From the NCBI RefSeq assembly GCF_024722015.1, contig NZ_JANQBD010000016.1, positions 167,401 through 231,400 of the forward strand: a DNA stretch of 64,000 nucleotides. Reading direction: 5' to 3'. The DNA comes from Paenibacillus radicis (ex Xue et al. 2023) (GTDB lineage Bacteria > Bacillota > Bacilli > Paenibacillales > NBRC-103111). Position 1 is the stretch's first letter; every line of letters begins with the position of its first letter. The translations under genes and the position numbers were made by a program. Under the pieces are notes generated by a model. It ran no database searches, was not told where the DNA came from, and worked only from the letters and a program-made list of their open reading frames with translations. This document shows positions 15,783 to 24,336 of this stretch, piece after piece.

Positions 15783-16361
15783 ATGTCAACATTACAAGTG
15801 AATCGTACTTTAGAATGTGAGGGACTTGCCTGTCCCCTTCCGGTGGTTCGTACTAAAAAAGCGATAGAAGAAATGGAAGCCGGAGAAGTATTGGAAGTAC
15901 GAGCAACAGATAAAGGCTCAGTTGCAGACCTTAAAAGCTGGTCCAGCCGTACAGGCCATCAATATGTAGGGTTAAAAGAGGACCATGGAGTATACCGTCA
16001 TTTTATTCGCAAATCCGATGCAGCCATAACCAAGGCTGAGATGAGCTACCCTCATACAGCAACGAATGATGATCTTCAAGCAAAAATGGCCGCTGGAGAA
16101 AAGCTCCAAATTCTCGATGTTCGGGAACCGGCCGAATATGCATTCGGGCATATTCCAGGAGCGATATCCATCCCGTTTGGCGAGTTGGAGGCTAAGATCA
16201 GTCAGCTTGACAGAAGCAGCGAATATTATGTAGTTTGCCGTGCTGGGAGCCGGAGTGATGCTGCATGTCAGATGCTCAATGAGCAAGGGTTCAAAAGCAT
16301 TAGAAATGTCATACCCGGCATGTCTGAGTGGGTTTATGATGTTGAAAAGATGGAGGGTTAA
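15783..16361 (+). CDS. TusA-rhodanese fusion sulfurtransferase (CstA-like, partial)
   Basis: The ATG at 15783 follows TGGAGG, giving 192 residues. An N-terminal TusA domain (about 8-80) has GLACPLPVVRTKKA with the sulfur-carrying Cys17. A rhodanese domain (about 95-190) has LDVREPAEYAFGHIPGA and the active cysteine in VVCRAGSRSD. S. aureus CstA joins rhodanese, TusA and DsrE in one chain. Here TusA and rhodanese are fused in the opposite order and DsrE is the next separate gene. The role is persulfide relay to or from the upstream dioxygenase. Confidence 0.88.
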   Translation: MSTLQVNRTLECEGLACPLPVVRTKKAIEEMEAGEVLEVRATDKGSVADLKSWSSRTGHQYVGLKEDHGVYRHFIRKSDAAITKAEMSYPHTATNDDLQAKMAAGEKLQILDVREPAEYAFGHIPGAISIPFGELEAKISQLDRSSEYYVVCRAGSRSDAACQMLNEQGFKSIRNVIPGMSEWVYDVEKMEG

Positions 16362-16367
16362 ATTTTT

Positions 16368-16850
16368 ATGGCAGAAATTAAAGAAAAATCAACCATCGTA
16401 CTTTTTAGTGGAGACTTAGATAAAGCTATTGCTGCATTTATTATTGCAAACGGCGCTGCTGCTTATGATCACGAAGTAACCCTATTTTTTACCTTTTGGG
16501 GGCTTAACGCTCTTCGTAAGGATGAGAAGCTTATGGTAAAAAAGGGGTGGTTAGAGAGCATGTTTGCCAAAATGATGCCGCGCGGCGCAGACAAGCTTGG
16601 ATTATCACGAATGAATTTTGGCGGAATGGGGCCCAAAATGATCAAGCATGTATTGAAGAAGCATAATGCTTTGTCATTGCCGCAATTAATAGAACTGGCT
16701 CAAGAGCAAGGTGTAAAATTGGTGGCTTGTACGATGACTATGGATCTGCTTGGTCTGCAGCAGGAGGAATTAATGGATGGCATTGAATATGCTGGGGTTG
16801 CAGCTTACTTGGGTGATGCCGCAGATGCTAAAGTGAATTTGTTTATTTAA
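16368..16850 (+). CDS. DsrE-family sulfur-carrier protein
   Basis: 160 residues. The start STIVLFSGDLDKAIAAFIIANGAAA and the later KLVACTMTMDLLG, with a conserved cysteine (about residue 123), fit the DsrE/DsrF-like family of persulfide carriers (YrkE-type). Its ribosome binding site GGAGGG overlaps the stop of the TusA-rhodanese gene, and only 6 bp separate them, so translation is probably coupled. It supplies the module missing from the preceding protein relative to CstA. Confidence 0.85.
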   Translation: MAEIKEKSTIVLFSGDLDKAIAAFIIANGAAAYDHEVTLFFTFWGLNALRKDEKLMVKKGWLESMFAKMMPRGADKLGLSRMNFGGMGPKMIKHVLKKHNALSLPQLIELAQEQGVKLVACTMTMDLLGLQQEELMDGIEYAGVAAYLGDAADAKVNLFI

Positions 16851-16903
16851 TGGGTGGTCTCCTCTTCCCTTACGTTGTTTTTATAAAACATATCGGCAAT
16901 AAT

Positions 16904-16919
16904 ATACCTATACAGGTAT
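16904..16919. promoter_or_regulatory. CstR-type operator 3 (autoregulatory)
   Basis: ATACCTATACAGGTAT is the same architecture as the sites near 14.4 kb with T/A replacing the inner C/G pair. It lies 24 bp before the cstR start and would let the repressor control its own internal promoter. Confidence 0.68.
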
Positions 16920-16942
16920 GGTTAATGGGGAGGGTCTTTAAA

Positions 16943-17203
16943 ATGAAATACGATGAGGATGTCAAAAAAAGATTAAAACGTGTGGAAGGCCAAATTCGGG
17001 GCGTACTGAGAATGATGGAGGAAGAGCAAAACTGCAAAGATGTTGTAAGCCAGCTGTCCGCGGTCAGAAGTGCAGCCGATAAGGCGATTGCCTATATCGT
17101 AGCGGTAAATTTGGAGCAATGTATTGTTGAAGAAAAGGAAGCCGGCAGAGACACCAGTAAAATGGTGAGACAAGCAGTGGAATTGTTAGTCAAAAGCCGG
17201 TAA
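16943..17203 (+). CDS. cstR: CstR-like persulfide-sensing repressor (CsoR family)
   Basis: 86 residues from the ATG at 16943, preceded by GGGGAGGG; the upstream in-frame start at 16850 would cross the operator. A helical CsoR/RcnR-family protein: RLKRVEGQIRGVLRMMEE then Cys31, and Cys60 in LEQC. The copper-ligand His of CsoR is absent, leaving exactly the two cysteines (31 and 60) that form di- and trisulfide links in CstR. It should repress the upstream rhodanese/TusA/DsrE genes until persulfides accumulate. Three operator-like palindromes in the locus support this. Confidence 0.88.
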   Translation: MKYDEDVKKRLKRVEGQIRGVLRMMEEEQNCKDVVSQLSAVRSAADKAIAYIVAVNLEQCIVEEKEAGRDTSKMVRQAVELLVKSR

Positions 17204-17260
17204 GGCCTAGCGGGAATACACAATAAATTAGACGGACTCCTATATGATTATGAAGTAATT

Positions 17261-17297
17261 AAAATCATTAGCTATTTACATGGCTAATGGTTTTTTT
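17261..17297 (+). terminator. Terminator of the sulfur operon
   Basis: AAAATCATTAGC pairs with GCTAATGGTTTT (one wobble), followed by a T-run. Confidence 0.85.
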
Positions 17298-17382
17298 GTA
17301 TATAAGGAAGTGCTCATTTAATAGCTGTATGGCATCAATCTTGTGTCATTGCATGGGATAAGTAGGGTCAGTGGGTATGAGT

Positions 17383-17423
17383 ATAATGACCCTGGCAGGG
17401 GTAAAGAGTCATTATGATATAAT
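17383..17423 (+). promoter_or_regulatory. Inverted repeat and -10 element before the histidine kinase gene
   Basis: ATAATGAC (17383-17390) and GTCATTAT (17408-17415) form a perfect 8-bp inverted repeat, followed two bases later by TATAAT (17418-17423). The palindrome occupies the place of the -35 region, so it could be an operator. Confidence 0.5.
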
Positions 17424-17469
17424 GAAGATAAGATATGAGCTATCGTTTGGTTAGAGGAGTGAGGAGTAA

Positions 17470-18870
17470 GTGGAGTTTTCCAAAGTGTTTATTATAAATA
17501 TAAGTATTCTGACTACATTGACCTATACCGCAATGTTAATCCATAAATATTTGCTTCACCAAGCTTCAGGTGTGTTGAAATATGCCCTTTCCGTGCTGCT
17601 CGCCATCGGTGCTGGTTGGTTGACCATGGTCTATAGCTTTGATTTTGGTCTGGATATTAAATTCGATTTGCGGTTTCTGCCTTTGATTATTTGTACTTTA
17701 GTCTATTCCAATCCCATTATCTTACTTGTTATCGGTGTTGGGATCGGGGCGGCCCGCCTCACGTTTGGTTTGAATAGCGCAGCTTGGGCAGGCTGCTTAA
17801 ATATGGTGCTGCTGGGTGTTCTTTGTGTAGTTTTAAATATGCTATTAAAGAAACTAGATTGGAATTTCTGGGCTAAGATCACAGTTGTCATTTTTGCTGT
17901 CAATATCGCCAATTGTGTGAATGTGGTTTTATATGGAACCATTCCAAAAGAAATTTATATTAGCCAAATTGTTCCCGCCATCCTTCCGGCAAGCATACTT
18001 TTAAGTTTTTTTTATGTGTTTATGCTCAGCGATTTTCATTTGGAACGGCGTAGAGTGGCTGATGTTCAAATTGCACATGATTCTTTGCAGAAGCAAACCG
18101 ATCAACTGATTGAAACGCGCAAAATATTAGAGGAGAAGGCGCATCAACTGATGCTTTCCTCTCAATATAAATCAGAATTTCTAGCTAATATGTCGCATGA
18201 GCTAAGGACCCCTTTAAACAGCATTATTGCACTATCTCAATTTATTATCGATGGAGATAAGCAGGAGGAAGGATCCGAGGCCGCCGAATATGCAGCCATT
18301 ATTCATTCCTCAGGGCAGGAGCTGCTTAGGCTGATCGACGATATATTAGATCTATCGAAGGTAGAGGCAGGACGGATGGAGATTTTGAGTGAAGAAGTCA
18401 TTATCAGCGAAATCACCTACGTAATGCAGCATAGCTTTCGCCATATAGCTGAGCAGAAGGAGCTCGAATTTATAATCCAGGAGGATCCTGATCTTCCGGC
18501 TCTAATTCATACGGATGCGCTTCGTCTGCAGCAAATTTTACGGAATTTGCTTTCCAATGCGTTCAAGTTTACGGCATACGGAAGCGTAACACTCAAGGTG
18601 TGGAAGCCTGAGCCGGGGATTGAGGGGATGTCTGGAGATTGGGTAGCCTTCTCAGTAATGGATACAGGTATTGGAATACCTGATAAGATGCAGGAGCCGA
18701 TATTCGAGGCGTTCCAGCAGGCTGACGGCTCTATAAGCCGCAAGTACGGGGGGACCGGCCTTGGCCTGTCGATAAGTCGTGCATTAACCGGACTGCTCGG
18801 AGGGCGTTTGGAATTAACCAGCACGGCGGGGCAGGGCAGCACCTTCACTTTATTTTTGCCAATTCGTTAA
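17470..18870 (+). CDS. Sensor histidine kinase with LytS-type 5TM receptor domain
   Basis: 466 residues; GTG start with GAGGAG close upstream. Residues about 1-190 form five or six membrane helices of the 5TMR-LYT kind. A short coiled coil (about 195-235) leads to a HisKA domain with the phospho-accepting His in NMSHELRTPLNSII. A HATPase_c domain has NLLSNAFKFT, DTGIGIP and GGTGLGLSIS. There is no receiver domain and no response-regulator gene next to it, so it is an orphan kinase in this window. The preceding sulfur operon is separated by a terminator. Confidence 0.9.
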   Translation: MEFSKVFIINISILTTLTYTAMLIHKYLLHQASGVLKYALSVLLAIGAGWLTMVYSFDFGLDIKFDLRFLPLIICTLVYSNPIILLVIGVGIGAARLTFGLNSAAWAGCLNMVLLGVLCVVLNMLLKKLDWNFWAKITVVIFAVNIANCVNVVLYGTIPKEIYISQIVPAILPASILLSFFYVFMLSDFHLERRRVADVQIAHDSLQKQTDQLIETRKILEEKAHQLMLSSQYKSEFLANMSHELRTPLNSIIALSQFIIDGDKQEEGSEAAEYAAIIHSSGQELLRLIDDILDLSKVEAGRMEILSEEVIISEITYVMQHSFRHIAEQKELEFIIQEDPDLPALIHTDALRLQQILRNLLSNAFKFTAYGSVTLKVWKPEPGIEGMSGDWVAFSVMDTGIGIPDKMQEPIFEAFQQADGSISRKYGGTGLGLSISRALTGLLGGRLELTSTAGQGSTFTLFLPIR

Positions 18871-18908
18871 CGTGCTGTGACTAGAGCCAATAAGCTAGAA
18901 GAGTACAA

Positions 18909-18951
18909 GCTTCCCATGACTGCTGAAAAGCAGGGGAGGCCTTTTTTTTTT
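18909..18951 (+). terminator. Terminator after the histidine kinase
   Basis: GCTTCCC pairs with GGGAGGC, with an inner CTGC/GCAG, followed by ten T. Confidence 0.85.
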
Positions 18952-19061
18952 ATGGAAAACGGCAAGTTTTATAAAAATCCTAAAAAAATTACAAAAAATT
19001 CTAAAATCAATCGCGTTACGTTCCTCTCACAAATTCATTACAATTAGCTGTGTCAGTCAAA

Positions 19062-19075
19062 TGAAAACACTTACA
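19062..19075. promoter_or_regulatory. cre-like CcpA site before the TRAP operon
   Basis: TGAAAACACTTACA matches the cre consensus TGWAARCGYTWNCW at 13 of 14 positions (CA in place of the central CG). It lies 31 bp before the likely dctQ start and suggests carbon catabolite control. Confidence 0.5.
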
Positions 19076-19105
19076 TCAAGATATAGCAAGAGGGAGGATA
19101 AGGAA

Positions 19106-19606
19106 TTGAAAGCATTGAAACGTATTGCGCTTTCCATTGACAGTTTTTTCGAAAACTTTTCGATGCTGGCGCTGCTGGCCATGATTTTGATCGTAACCGT
19201 TCAGGTAATGACCCGCAAGCTGTTTAATTTTGTGTTGTTCTGGTCAGAAGAGGTGACTCTGTTGCTGCTAGTGTGGTTTTCCTTTCTCGGTATTGCTATC
19301 GGGTTCAGAGAGAAGCTGCACATGGCTATCGACACGTTTACCAGTAAATTGCCGGCAAGGTGGAACTGGGTGTTGGACAGGGTTATTTACGCGAGTACCT
19401 TTGCCTTCGGTGTGTATCTGGTCATATCCGGAGCCGAATTTACGGAGTTGATGAATGAAAGCACTCTCGCAGCTACCAAGCTGCCCAATAGCGTTATCTA
19501 CGTGATTATGCCTATCACAGGCGTGTTGGTGTGTGTATATTCGTTTCTGCAGTTTATCGGTATTGAAACCAAAAGGCATTACGGTATAGAAGAGGGTGAG
19601 CACTAG
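19106..19606 (+). CDS. dctQ: TRAP transporter small membrane subunit DctQ
   Basis: I place the start at TTG 19106, just after GAGGGAGGATAAGGA. The ATG at 19061 has no ribosome binding site and overlaps a cre-like sequence. The product has 166 residues and four membrane helices, with the family segment LFWSEEVTLLLLVWFSFLG. The small subunit joins the large permease and receives substrate from the periplasmic-type binding protein. The gene overlaps dctM by one base, so translation is coupled. Confidence 0.88.
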   Translation: MKALKRIALSIDSFFENFSMLALLAMILIVTVQVMTRKLFNFVLFWSEEVTLLLLVWFSFLGIAIGFREKLHMAIDTFTSKLPARWNWVLDRVIYASTFAFGVYLVISGAEFTELMNESTLAATKLPNSVIYVIMPITGVLVCVYSFLQFIGIETKRHYGIEEGEH

Positions 19607-20904
19607 TGGAAGAAGCAACAATTGCCGTATTGATTCTAAGCGTAAGCTTTGTGCTGTTTATGATTCTGAGGTTTCCGATTTCTCTTACTTTGGCGTTATC
19701 CACACTTCTGACGGTAATGTATTTGGAAATACCGCTTGCAGTAGTCGGCCAGCGGATGGTTCAGGGGATAAGCTCCTATTCGCTGCTGACGATCCCGTTC
19801 TTTATATTGGCGGGCCATATGATGAGTGAGGGGAAGCTCGCTTTGCGGCTCGTCAACTTCGCCCAATTGATTGTCGGCAGGGTTCGCGGCGGATTGGCGA
19901 TGGTTAACTCTGTGGCGTGTATGTTTTTCGGAAATATTTCCGGATCTGCCGTCGCGGACGTGTCCTCTATCGGTTCGGTTATGATTCCTATGATGAAGAA
20001 AAAAGGGTATGATACCGATTATGCAGTTGGTGTAACCGTATCCTCAGCCATTCAAGGTGTTGTTGTTCCGCCAAGTCACAATCTTGTGTTATATTCTTTG
20101 GCAGCAGGTGGTGGAGTATCCATTGCGAGTCTGTTCTTGGCGGGAATCGTACCTGGTATTATCCTGTGTATTTCATTGATGGCAACCAGCTATGTCTACG
20201 CAATCAAACGGGGATATGCCAAGGGCGACCCTATACAGCGCAAGGATGTCCCCAAGATTGTGCTTGACGGTGTGATGTCTTTGTTAACGGCAGCCATCAT
20301 ATTGGGTGGTATTTTTACCGGCTGGTTTACTGCAACGGAGTCCGGCGCGCTTGCCTGCTTGTATGCATTCATCCTGACATTCGTTGTTTACCGCGATATT
20401 CCGGTTAGTCGAATGTGGCTAATTTTGAAGAAGACATTCCGTACGGTATCGATGGTTTTGTTCCTGATTGCCGCATCCGATGCATTCAGCTGGTTATTGG
20501 CTTACTTGAAAATCCCCGGTATGGTGACAGATTTGATGCTCGGCATCTCCGACAGTCCGATTATTATTTTGCTCATTATTAACATATTGCTGCTAATTTT
20601 GGGAGCTCCGATGGATATGGCGCCGCTGATCCTGATCATGACGCCGATTTTATTGCCGGTTGTTACTCATCTGGGAATGGACCCAGTGCACTTCGGAATA
20701 ATTATGATGTTGAACCTGGGGATAGGGTTGCTTACTCCTCCGGTAGGGACGGTGCTGTTCGTAGGCTGTGCAATAGGTAAAATATCAATTAGTCAGGGTA
20801 CGAAAGCAATGATGCCATTTTTCTATGTGATGTGCGTGGTGTTGCTAGTACTGACATATATACCTGATTTGGTAATGTGGCTGCCTAATATGATGAAACA
20901 TTGA
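19606..20904 (+). CDS. dctM: TRAP transporter large permease DctM
   Basis: 432 residues, GTG start overlapping the dctQ stop, with AGAGGGTGAG upstream. About twelve membrane helices. Conserved DctM stretches are visible: FFILAGHMMSEG, FGNISGSAVADVSSIGSVMIPMM (sodium/substrate region), VPPSHNLVLY and GIGLLTPPVGTVLFVGCAI. It is the sodium-driven translocation subunit for C4-dicarboxylates or related acids. Confidence 0.93.
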   Translation: MEEATIAVLILSVSFVLFMILRFPISLTLALSTLLTVMYLEIPLAVVGQRMVQGISSYSLLTIPFFILAGHMMSEGKLALRLVNFAQLIVGRVRGGLAMVNSVACMFFGNISGSAVADVSSIGSVMIPMMKKKGYDTDYAVGVTVSSAIQGVVVPPSHNLVLYSLAAGGGVSIASLFLAGIVPGIILCISLMATSYVYAIKRGYAKGDPIQRKDVPKIVLDGVMSLLTAAIILGGIFTGWFTATESGALACLYAFILTFVVYRDIPVSRMWLILKKTFRTVSMVLFLIAASDAFSWLLAYLKIPGMVTDLMLGISDSPIIILLIINILLLILGAPMDMAPLILIMTPILLPVVTHLGMDPVHFGIIMMLNLGIGLLTPPVGTVLFVGCAIGKISISQGTKAMMPFFYVMCVVLLVLTYIPDLVMWLPNMMKH

Positions 20905-20925
20905 CGATTGAGTCGGTTCAAAACT

Positions 20926-20949
20926 GGGGTTAAGAGGACTCTTGACCCC
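20926..20949 (+). promoter_or_regulatory. Intercistronic hairpin between dctM and dctP
   Basis: GGGGTTAAG pairs with CTTGACCCC (one wobble) around AGGACT. There is no clear T-run, so it more likely adjusts relative expression or mRNA stability of the binding protein than ends transcription. Confidence 0.55.
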
Positions 20950-20992
20950 CTATGTAGGAAAAAAACTACAAAGTAAAGGGGTAATTTAAACA

Positions 20993-22027
20993 ATGAAAAC
21001 GTTAACAAGAACCGTAAGCATCATTTCCAGCTTGGTCATAGCAGGAGGTTTGCTTGCAGGCTGCGGGAGTAAAGATGCTTCTTCGAATGCCGCCGGAGGA
21101 GAGAAGAAAGACGAAGGAAAGAAGTATACCTTTCGATTGGCTGATACACATCCTGCCGACTACCCGACGGTCATTGGGGATAAAAAGTTTGCTGATCTTG
21201 TTAACGAACGGACGAAGGGGCGCATCAAAATCGATGTATTCCCAGCTTCTCAGCTTGGAGAAGAGAAAGCAGTTCTGGAGCAGGTACAGCTAGGTGCTAT
21301 TGAGTTCACTCGTGTAAGCAGCGGACCTTTGGCTGAATTCAATAAAAACTACGGTGTGTTCAGCTTACCCTATGTATTCGATAATGATCAGCATTTGTGG
21401 AAATTCCTTGAGAGCGATCCCGCTAGTAAGTTGCTGGACAGCTTGGAAAGCTCCAAAATGAAAGGCTTGGCCTACTACAGCTCAGGAGCGCGTAATTTCT
21501 ACTCACGTAAGCCATTAACTAGCTTGGCTGATGTAAAAGGACAAAAAATCCGTGTCATTCAAAATAAAATCAACATTGATTTGATGAGCGCACTTGGTGC
21601 TAACGCTACACCAATGGCTTACGGAGAAGTATTTAGTGCATTACAAACAGGCGTTATTGACGCTGCGGAGAACAATTATCCGAGCTTCCAATCGTCCAAT
21701 CACTTTGAAGTAGCCAAGAATTTGATTCTTGACGGTCATCAGCGTGTGCCGGAAGTGCTGTTGATCAGCCAAGCGGCTTGGAATAAGCTGTCTGAGGACG
21801 ATCGCAAAATTATTAAGCAAGCGGCATTGGATTCCGTCAAAACCCAACGTGAGTCCTGGGATAAATATGAGAAGGAAGCCGAAGACAAAGTGCGTGCCGC
21901 CGGCGTTAAGATCACGGAAGTTAAGGATGTTAAGCCTTGGCAGGATGCGGTTAAACCGGTTATCGATAAGTACCGCGCTGAATACAAAGAAGTGCTGGAA
22001 CAAATCGACGCAGCTCGCAAAAAATAA
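20993..22027 (+). CDS. dctP: TRAP transporter substrate-binding lipoprotein DctP
   Basis: 344 residues. A lipoprotein signal peptide ends in LLAGCGS, so the protein is tethered outside the membrane. The mature part has the DctP pattern: ADTHPADYPTVIGDKKFADLV, LGEEKAVLEQVQLGAIEF, IRVIQNKINIDLMSALGANATPM and GEVFSALQTGVIDAAENN. The conserved Arg near residue 180 should bind the substrate carboxylate. It delivers substrate to DctQM. The exact ligand is not readable from sequence. Confidence 0.93.
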   Translation: MKTLTRTVSIISSLVIAGGLLAGCGSKDASSNAAGGEKKDEGKKYTFRLADTHPADYPTVIGDKKFADLVNERTKGRIKIDVFPASQLGEEKAVLEQVQLGAIEFTRVSSGPLAEFNKNYGVFSLPYVFDNDQHLWKFLESDPASKLLDSLESSKMKGLAYYSSGARNFYSRKPLTSLADVKGQKIRVIQNKINIDLMSALGANATPMAYGEVFSALQTGVIDAAENNYPSFQSSNHFEVAKNLILDGHQRVPEVLLISQAAWNKLSEDDRKIIKQAALDSVKTQRESWDKYEKEAEDKVRAAGVKITEVKDVKPWQDAVKPVIDKYRAEYKEVLEQIDAARKK

Positions 22028-22042
22028 TTTCTTGGCATCTCC

Positions 22043-22080
22043 TAGCGTGCCCCTGTTATTTTCAGGGGACACGCTATTTT
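22043..22080 (+). terminator. Terminator of the TRAP operon
   Basis: TAGCGTG and CCCCTG pair with CAGGGG and CACGCTA around a short loop, followed by TTTTA. Confidence 0.92.
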
Positions 22081-22197
22081 ACTTCTGTTACTATACTTGT
22101 ATAAGCATTCATTTGGTCTATTATGTTCGGCATAACATTGATTCGATAATATGAATCAATTGTTTCTTTCTATTTTTCAAGCGTGTTTGAAAATGAA

Positions 22198-22357
22198 ACG
22201 GTTCGACGGTGGGGACGGAGGGCTCAGCAAGTTTTGGAGAAACGCCAGTGTTCGCCTTTGTTATTTTGTTGTCACCTTGGATTTTATACGATGAAAACAA
22301 CAAAATAACAACAGCGATCGGAAAAACTTGGCTGAAGCCTGCAGTCGATCGAACCGT
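22198..22357. repeat. 160-bp nested palindrome before the YesM-type kinase gene
   Basis: Three nested arms: ACGGTTCGA (22198-22206) with TCGAACCGT (22349-22357), perfect; 22221-22235 with 22323-22339, near perfect (GGCT...AAGTTTT); and TTGTTATTTTGTTGT (22258-22272) with ACAACAAAATAACAA (22297-22311), a perfect 15-bp arm around a 24-nt loop. No coding frame inside has a ribosome binding site. It fits a MITE-like element or a large leader RNA hairpin ending 49 bp before the kinase start. Confidence 0.85.
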
Positions 22358-22405
22358 CGCTATCCTTTTTATTTTCACATCACGCCCCCTCCGGAGGCGA
22401 CACTC

Positions 22406-24277
22406 ATGCAAGCATGGAAACGAGCGGCGGACTGGTTCCAACGCTATATTTTACTTCGAAATCTGCCGCTCACCAGCAAAATGTTTTTCTACTCCGCGCT
22501 GATTGTCGTATTTCCGATGCTGCTGGTCGGCTTGATATCCTACGAACGCTCGTCTGAGGTATTGGAGCGGGAGGCAGGGCAGTACAGCTGGCAGATTATC
22601 GAACAAGTGAAGACGCATGTTGAGTACTATGTGCGTGACTTTGAGATCAATACGCTGCGAATTATTAACCATCCCGATATGGTTCAATTTTTAAGGATGA
22701 GAACGCTAGAAGAGGTACAGCAGAGCGGGATACGGGATGAGATTGAGCAGGTATTGAAAAATGCGACTTATTCAAGGTCGGATATATCGAATATAACGGT
22801 CATTTTGAACGATGTGCAGGTTGTGGATGCAACGGAATTTAACAGTCCAACTCCTGCAGAGGAATTGGAAAAGGAGTATTGGTATCCCAATATTCCACTG
22901 GATGGCTCTCCAAGATTGATCAGCCGTGTCATCCAATGGCCTGATCGCCAGGAGCAGGTTATTTCTATCGTGCGCCGTTTGATAAGCCCTCATACTCTAG
23001 ATCCTATTGGTGTCATGATCATGGACGTCAACTTTAAACGAATTCAAGAAATTACAGAGAAGGTGAGCATTGGGCGGACAGGTTTTCTGTATATTCTCGA
23101 TGCCCAGAATCATTATGTATATCATCCGGATATGCAGCAGGTCGGCAAACGGGCCAGTGATATCAATATCGGCTACATGCTGCAGAACGATAGCGGCTCT
23201 ATGATCACCATGGAAGAGCCGAGTAATTTCCTCACCTACAGCTTATCTCCTTATCTGGGCTGGCGGCTAGTGACCTCGATTCCTTACAAAGAGCTGACCA
23301 ACGGAGCCAACTATATCGGTCACACCATCTTTTGGACGCTATTGGTGACACTGATTGTGGCCTATTTGCTGGGAATAGGGTTCGCAACCAGCTTGCTGCA
23401 GCCAATTCGAAAGCTGCATCATTTTATGAAAAAGGTCGAAGTCGGAGATTTCTCGGGGAAGCTTGAGGTGCGCTCCAAGGATGAGCTGGGGCTGCTAACG
23501 CACGGCTTTAATAAAATGGTTGAGAAGCTGGAAGGGCTGCTAGAGGAAATTTACTTTACGCGGTTGCGAGAAACAGAGGCGTCCTTGCGGCAAAAGGAAA
23601 CGGAGCTTAAGGTGCTGCAGTCCCAGATGAACCCTCATTTTCTATACAATTCTCTGGAAACTCTGCGCGGTATGGCATTGGATCAGGATATGGATGACAT
23701 TGCTGAAATGTCGGCTTCGTTAGCGAAGCTGCTGCGCTATAATTTGAAGAATGATTCCCCGACAGTCAGCCTTCGGGAAGAACTTCGTTTCTGCGAAGTC
23801 TATTTGCGGATTCAGAAGTTCCGGTTTGAGGAAAGATTGGAATATGAGCTGGATGTGCCTGAATGGGCGTTGGACCAAAATATTGTTAAGTTTTCGCTTC
23901 AGCCTATCGTGGAGAACAGCATGATCCATGGCATAGAGCCCGGGATCGGTCTTATGCAAATCCGCATAACGGCTGTAAGAGATACGGAGGGGACCTTCTT
24001 CGTAGCGGTAAGGGATACAGGGGTTGGCATGTCCGAAGAGCAGCTGAGACATATTCATCAAGATTTGGAGGGCAAGGATGTACTGGCAGGGGGCGATCAC
24101 ATTGGGATCGTTAATGTTCATAGGCGTATTTCCTACTTGTACGGAAAGGAATACGGGGTCACCTTAAACAGTATTCCAGGTAAAGGGACTGCGGTACGTA
24201 TCCGGATTCCTTTTCTGGAGGAGAGCGGCAAGGCGGTTCCCATAACATTAGACGGAAGCAGCCGTGCCCTGTTTTAA
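22406..24277 (+). CDS. YesM-type sensor histidine kinase
   Basis: The ATG at 22406 follows CCGGAGGCGAC. Upstream in-frame codons run into the 160-bp palindrome and are rejected. The 623-residue product has a membrane helix (about 26-46), an extracellular sensor domain of the Cache type (about 50-310), a second helix (about 312-335) and HAMP. The His_kinase domain carries the phospho-His in QMNPHFLYNSLETL, followed by HATPase_c (VENSMIHG, DTGVGM). Partner of the AraC-type regulator 59 bp downstream. Its position next to the TRAP operon suggests control of that transporter. Confidence 0.92.
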   Translation: MQAWKRAADWFQRYILLRNLPLTSKMFFYSALIVVFPMLLVGLISYERSSEVLEREAGQYSWQIIEQVKTHVEYYVRDFEINTLRIINHPDMVQFLRMRTLEEVQQSGIRDEIEQVLKNATYSRSDISNITVILNDVQVVDATEFNSPTPAEELEKEYWYPNIPLDGSPRLISRVIQWPDRQEQVISIVRRLISPHTLDPIGVMIMDVNFKRIQEITEKVSIGRTGFLYILDAQNHYVYHPDMQQVGKRASDINIGYMLQNDSGSMITMEEPSNFLTYSLSPYLGWRLVTSIPYKELTNGANYIGHTIFWTLLVTLIVAYLLGIGFATSLLQPIRKLHHFMKKVEVGDFSGKLEVRSKDELGLLTHGFNKMVEKLEGLLEEIYFTRLRETEASLRQKETELKVLQSQMNPHFLYNSLETLRGMALDQDMDDIAEMSASLAKLLRYNLKNDSPTVSLREELRFCEVYLRIQKFRFEERLEYELDVPEWALDQNIVKFSLQPIVENSMIHGIEPGIGLMQIRITAVRDTEGTFFVAVRDTGVGMSEEQLRHIHQDLEGKDVLAGGDHIGIVNVHRRISYLYGKEYGVTLNSIPGKGTAVRIRIPFLEESGKAVPITLDGSSRALF

Positions 24278-24336
24278 AATTGCCCATAATGAGTCAAGTG
24301 TTAGGGTAAGCGGACTAAAGGAGGTGGAGCGGTGCC

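Noticed and set aside
16850..16942. Upstream extension of the cstR frame
   Set aside because: It would translate through the operator at 16904-16919 and make a nonfamily N-terminus; the ATG at 16943 matches the CstR length.
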